Positions 60,540 through 64,000 of a stretch of DNA of 64,000 bases are shown piece by piece. The stretch is from assembly GCA_023101725.1 (NCBI GenBank), contig JALJCO010007076.1:806001-870000 (forward strand), written 5' to 3'. This DNA is from Atherinomorus stipes (lineage: Eukaryota > Chordata > Actinopteri > Atheriniformes > Atherinidae). Under the pieces are notes generated by a model. The model worked only from the letters and a program-made list of their open reading frames with translations. It had not been told where the DNA came from and did no database searches. The stretch's first letter is position 1. Every line of letters begins with the position of its first letter. The translations under genes were made by a program, and so were the position numbers.

Positions 60540-61001
60540 CTGACGTCTACAACTCACGGGCAAAAGGAGACAAGATTGATAGATTTATCTGTGGCTGTTT
60601 GTGGTAGTTTTTGGAGCACAGAAGATAAACATGCTGCTATTTACACAGGGAAAAGATCTAATCAGCTTGTGTGAGTGGGTGTACCAATGTTTGAAAAACC
60701 TGTTTAAACAAACTACTTTTGGAGAAAAGACAGCATTGGAGGCCCAAGACGTGCATCACTCCAGCTGGAGACGGACTGACAGCTGTGTGATGGTTTCGGT
60801 AAAGCAGTTTAAGTGGTTGACTGTAGAGACCTGGCATGTCTTCTTTCTTTACTAATTCATATTTTTTTATTCAATTATATTATGTTTTATTCTGTGGTAT
60901 TCAGAACACTTGTGTTAGCTCATGCCATATACACAGTTCAGTTCTGAAATAATGAATTTGAGCTGGGCTTTTGTAATACTGAAAAATAAAGACATTTACC
61001 A

Positions 61002-61179
61002 TGTTTACATGCAGCGAATAACCCTTTCATGACCAGAATATTAGTAATAACCCAGTTGCACACAGCCATGTAAGCACCAGCAAAAAAAAAACCCAAACAT
61101 GCTCATATTTGGGTTTTAAAACCCAAAAGTTACCTTTGGGTTACTCCTTTTCTAACCTAAATAAGTGAACATGTAAACA
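61002..61179. mobile_element. Short palindromic MITE (TGTTTACATG ends)
   Basis: 178 bp between TGTTTACATG and its inverse CATGTAAACA, with AACCC/GGGTT units repeated inside in both orientations (61087-61135). No clear target duplication. Confidence 0.5.
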
Positions 61180-61187
61180 CGAAGTTC

Positions 61188-61960
61188 AGACATGGACAAA
61201 ATTATATGTTGTACAACCTATTTGGAGTAACTGCAGTCGAGCAATTTATGTAATTGTCAATGAGACTTTTGCACCTGTCATCAGGTATTTTGGTGCATTC
61301 CTCGTCGTCTCAGATTGGAAGGGTGCCTTCTCCAGACGGCACGTTTCAAGGATTTTAAAGAGGGTTCATAGATGCGCTGCTTCAGAATAGTCCAATATTT
61401 TGCTCTTGGCCATTCTTGGGTGTTTGCTGTGTGGTTTTGATCATTATCCCGTTAAAAAACCCATAACCTGCGACTGAAACCAAGCTTTCTGACACTAGGC
61501 AGCACATTTCATTGAATCTTGAGATTCACCCTGTGCCAGATAGAGCAAAGCAGCCCCAGAACATGACCAAGCTTCCTCCATGTTTCACAGCAGGGACCCT
61601 CTTCTTTTCTTGATGTGCTTCATTTTTGCATCTGTGAAAGTAGAGCTGGTGTACCTAGCCAAAAAGCTCCGGTTTTCTCTCTTTTGTGATTTGCTTTCCA
61701 ACAGTGGTGTCCTCTTCGGTTCGTCTCCAACAAAGTCAACTTTGGCTCATACAGCCACGGATGCTGTGACCTGACACTGACGAGTTTTACCTTGGAGTTC
61801 ACCTTCAATGTCTTTGTAGGTTGTTCTGGGTGCTATGGCTACCATTTGTATTGTCCATGTCCATCCAGGGAAGCTGTCTACAGTCCTTTGGACCTTAAAC
61901 TTCTGAATAATATGTGCAACTGTCACAGGAGCATCAAGATGCATAGAGATGCGCACATAA
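61188..61960 (-). pseudogene. Tc1/mariner transposase relic
   Basis: The + strand shows the complement of a Tc1-type transposase gene. 'GATCATTATCCCGTTAAAAAACC' is the complement of the segment coding for the Q-DNDPKH-like region, and 'CAGCCCCAGAACATGACC', 'CCTCCATGTTTCACAG' and 'TTTTGCATCTGTGAAAG' follow as in other fish Tc1 elements. Several stops, shifts and internal deletions are present, so it is inactive. Terminal repeats were not located. Confidence 0.7.
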
Positions 61961-62064
61961 GTTTAACATGCTTGTGTAGGATTTTCTTTCTAATCTTAAA
62001 AAAAATGCACATAAAACCAGCGCAGGTAGTAAAATGGAACGTAACTATAAAACTTTTAAAGTCT

Positions 62065-62354
62065 AGGGGTGGGAAAAAATATCAATACACTGAAATATCA
62101 CAATAATTTCATATGCTGATATCATATTGACATTTAAAAAAGTGGTATCAATCTATTTTACTAACGAAATCTTGCGATATTTCATTGTTCTGTTTCGAAA
62201 TCTAGCGAGAATTCATTAAATATCGTGAGATTTTGTAACAGAACGATGAAATCTTGTGAGATTTTGTAAGTAAAATAGATTTTTGAATATTGATTTGATA
62301 TTGGCATATGAAAATATCGCGATATTTCAGTGTATCAAACTTTTTACCACCCCT
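62065..62354. repeat. Palindromic core, copy 3
   Basis: 290 bp with ends AGGGGTGGGAAAAAATATC and, inverted, AGGGGTGGTAAAAAGTTTG. CACTGAAATATC follows at both ends. Flanked by 'TTTAAAGTCT' on the left, which in copies 1 and 2 lies on the right, so the element is in the opposite orientation. Confidence 0.75.
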
Positions 62355-62730
62355 ATTTTTCAAAGCGTCGGAAATGGATGACAAAACTGCTATTTGCAAT
62401 GACTGCTTATTTTTTTTCAGCTTTAATATTGGTATCGATATCAATGAAAACTGCAAATGTTTTGTTACACTTTGACTCCTCTTATGATGTCTTAAATTGT
62501 TTTAATGTTTACTGATTTTTATTTATTTTTTATTTGTGTTCCCCTCCCCCACTTGCCCTACAGGTGCCTATGGCACCTGCCAGGCCGGCATTGTAAATAA
62601 GAATCTTGTTCTTAATGTCTTTGCCTGGTTAAATAAAGGTTAAATAAATAAAATCGATATCGGTTATCGGCCACGTGAGTTTTAAAATATCGGCATATTG
62701 GATATCGGCCAAAATATTGTGCATCCCTAA
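62355..62730 (-). mobile_element. GGCCGATA-family element copy 3 (inverted) with LINE-tail insertion
   Basis: Reads as the reverse of copy 2 outside the core: GTCGGAAATGGATGACAAAAC, TTTTTTTCAGCTTTAATATT, then ATCGATATCGGTTATCGGCC and GATATCGGCCAAAATATTGT, ending GCATCCCTA (62722-62730). It is split at about 62455-62652 by foreign sequence ending 'GCCTGGTTAAATAAAGGTTAAATAAATAAA', a typical teleost non-LTR 3' tail. The other end of the family member is missing or degraded to the left of 62040. Confidence 0.68.
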
Positions 62731-63621
62731 AAGTCTCTCTCTCTCTCTCTATATATATATGTATATATAGAGTAATAAAACAAAAATCTAGCCTCCTAAA
62801 CTATGTCTAGATCAATAAAACAAAGAAGCAGGACCATAACTAAAGCTTTCCTACTGTAGCCAAAGTATGACTAGCTGCTGCTGTCTTTTGTTTCCTGGCT
62901 GTTCTAAGATCCACCAATGATTGGCTGGGCAATTATCCAATCAGGAGGGAAGAGACAAGGGTGTGCCAGCCAGAGCCAATCCTCATCAGGTGTTGGCAGA
63001 CATAAATTTGCACAAGAAACAAGGCAGCGATCACAGCAAACTGTGGACAGCCCTAAACGTTAACCCTTTTAAGTGCAGTCAACATACAGGCTTTATCTGT
63101 TTCAGGGCAGCCTCTGTTCTCAGATTATGTGGCTAAATTAAAGTAAAATGAATGTATCAATAGATTTAGAACCAAAAAGGCCAACTAGGACAACAAAATT
63201 GAATTTATTACAAACAGTACTTTGTAGAAATAACACTCAGAATACTGTGACCAAGCCTTTTCTCGTATGGCAGTGAAACAAGCAAACTATTTGCGAAACT
63301 CATATACTACTATCCAGAAATTATACACGTATTTACAATTTTTCCTCTTTTTTTTTCGCTATTTACTGTTATTTATACTAGTATTTACCTACTGTCCTCA
63401 AAAGCAACCCAACTCACTTATGTTTGAGCGCTACTGTGCTCCATAAACAATTACTTGGCTTAATTCCAGCCACAGAGGACCTTTTATTTTTGTTCTTTTC
63501 AGACAGATGTAGAGCTTTCTTGTCATTTGTTGATCTTATGTTGCTCCTGATTTGACATTACCATCAGTTTAAGCCATATTTGACCAAAAGCTTGACAGGA
63601 GGTGGCTTCATCAAAAAATAG

Positions 63622-64000
63622 TAGAGATGCACCGATCAGGATTTTGGGGGCCGATCACCGATCACCGATCACCAAAAGCAGTATCTGCCGATCCCGATAT
63701 TGCCGATCACCGATCACAGCGCCGAAATTCATAAATTCTCCAATATTCTCTCATGTACATAACATCGACATTATGTTATTAACAATTAGGAGAAGGGAAA
63801 TGATCATGAATTGACCTGTTTTATTGCAGGCAATCTGCAATATTTCACTCTCTTGGAGACAACTTGGACTCAGTTTACATAGAGGAAGTGTAGCTGACTA
63901 GTTTAAGCTTTCTTGTGGCAATAAATATGTGTACAACACACAACATGTGCAGCACACCAACACAGACTACAGTAAACATGTCACTCTCTTAGAGTTGGTA
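63622..64000. mobile_element. hAT-type element, cut by the window end
   Basis: Begins TAGAGATGCACCGATCAGG followed by repeated CCGATCACCGATCACC (63650-63715). The start TAGAGATGCACCGA is identical to MITE B (38412). The right end lies outside the window. Confidence 0.6.

Larger units (their letters stand above)
57170..64000 (+). other. strip2: strip2 intron 1 (incomplete)
   Basis: No further strip2 exon was recognised before the right edge, so at least 6.8 kb is intron. G runs lie at 58341-58354 and 58489-58499. The part after 58730 is mostly mobile-element sequence. A CT/AT microsatellite is at 62735-62768. Confidence 0.6.

Noticed and set aside
62905..62945. Two CCAAT boxes (ATTGGCTGG and ATCCAATCAGG) suggesting a promoter
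   Set aside because: No coding exon, CpG enrichment or initiator nearby; probably chance or repeat-derived.

Overview
This window is nuclear DNA of a teleost fish, probably a percomorph. The evidence is interrupted vertebrate genes with GT/AG introns, a gene order that follows the vertebrate AHCYL2-STRIP2 block, and introns full of fish-type mobile DNA (hAT and TTAA-type non-autonomous elements, an L2/Maui-like LINE, a Tc1 relic, AC/TA microsatellites). All identifications come from reading translations and repeat ends by eye and from recall of the families. No search was run.

Layout, all genes on the + strand: (1) 1-1382 is an anomalous A-rich, then AT-only, then G-run stretch that ends abruptly inside a coding exon. 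(2) 1383-5289 holds the last ten coding segments of tmem209, a nuclear-envelope protein, with a 3' UTR to about 6140. (3) 6861-49745 is ahcyl2 (long-IRBIT, adenosylhomocysteinase-like 2) in 17 coding exons, about 601 residues once one apparent missing base in exon 7 is allowed for. Its first intron is 27.6 kb and holds a candidate alternative first exon (33393-33443). Its 3' UTR runs to about 52690. (4) 57059-57169 is the first coding exon of strip2 (STRIPAK component) with a GC-rich promoter; the rest of that gene lies beyond the right edge.

The genes are not an operon and do not act in one pathway. AHCYL2 is an NAD-binding, catalytically altered relative of SAH hydrolase that regulates ion transport and IP3 receptors. 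STRIP2 is a scaffold of the striatin phosphatase-kinase complex, and TMEM209 is a nuclear-pore-associated membrane protein. The ahcyl2-strip2 pair mirrors the ahcyl1-strip1 pair elsewhere in vertebrates, so it is an ancient duplicated neighbourhood.

The remaining sequence is intron and intergenic DNA. The best-supported structures there are several hAT insertions with 8-bp target duplications, including a three-level nest at 55667-56650 and two elements sharing one target site at 38287-39214. There is also a family with a palindromic core present three times at the right end. I saw no rRNA, tRNA, CRISPR or bacterial feature, and nothing that is clearly a new biological system.
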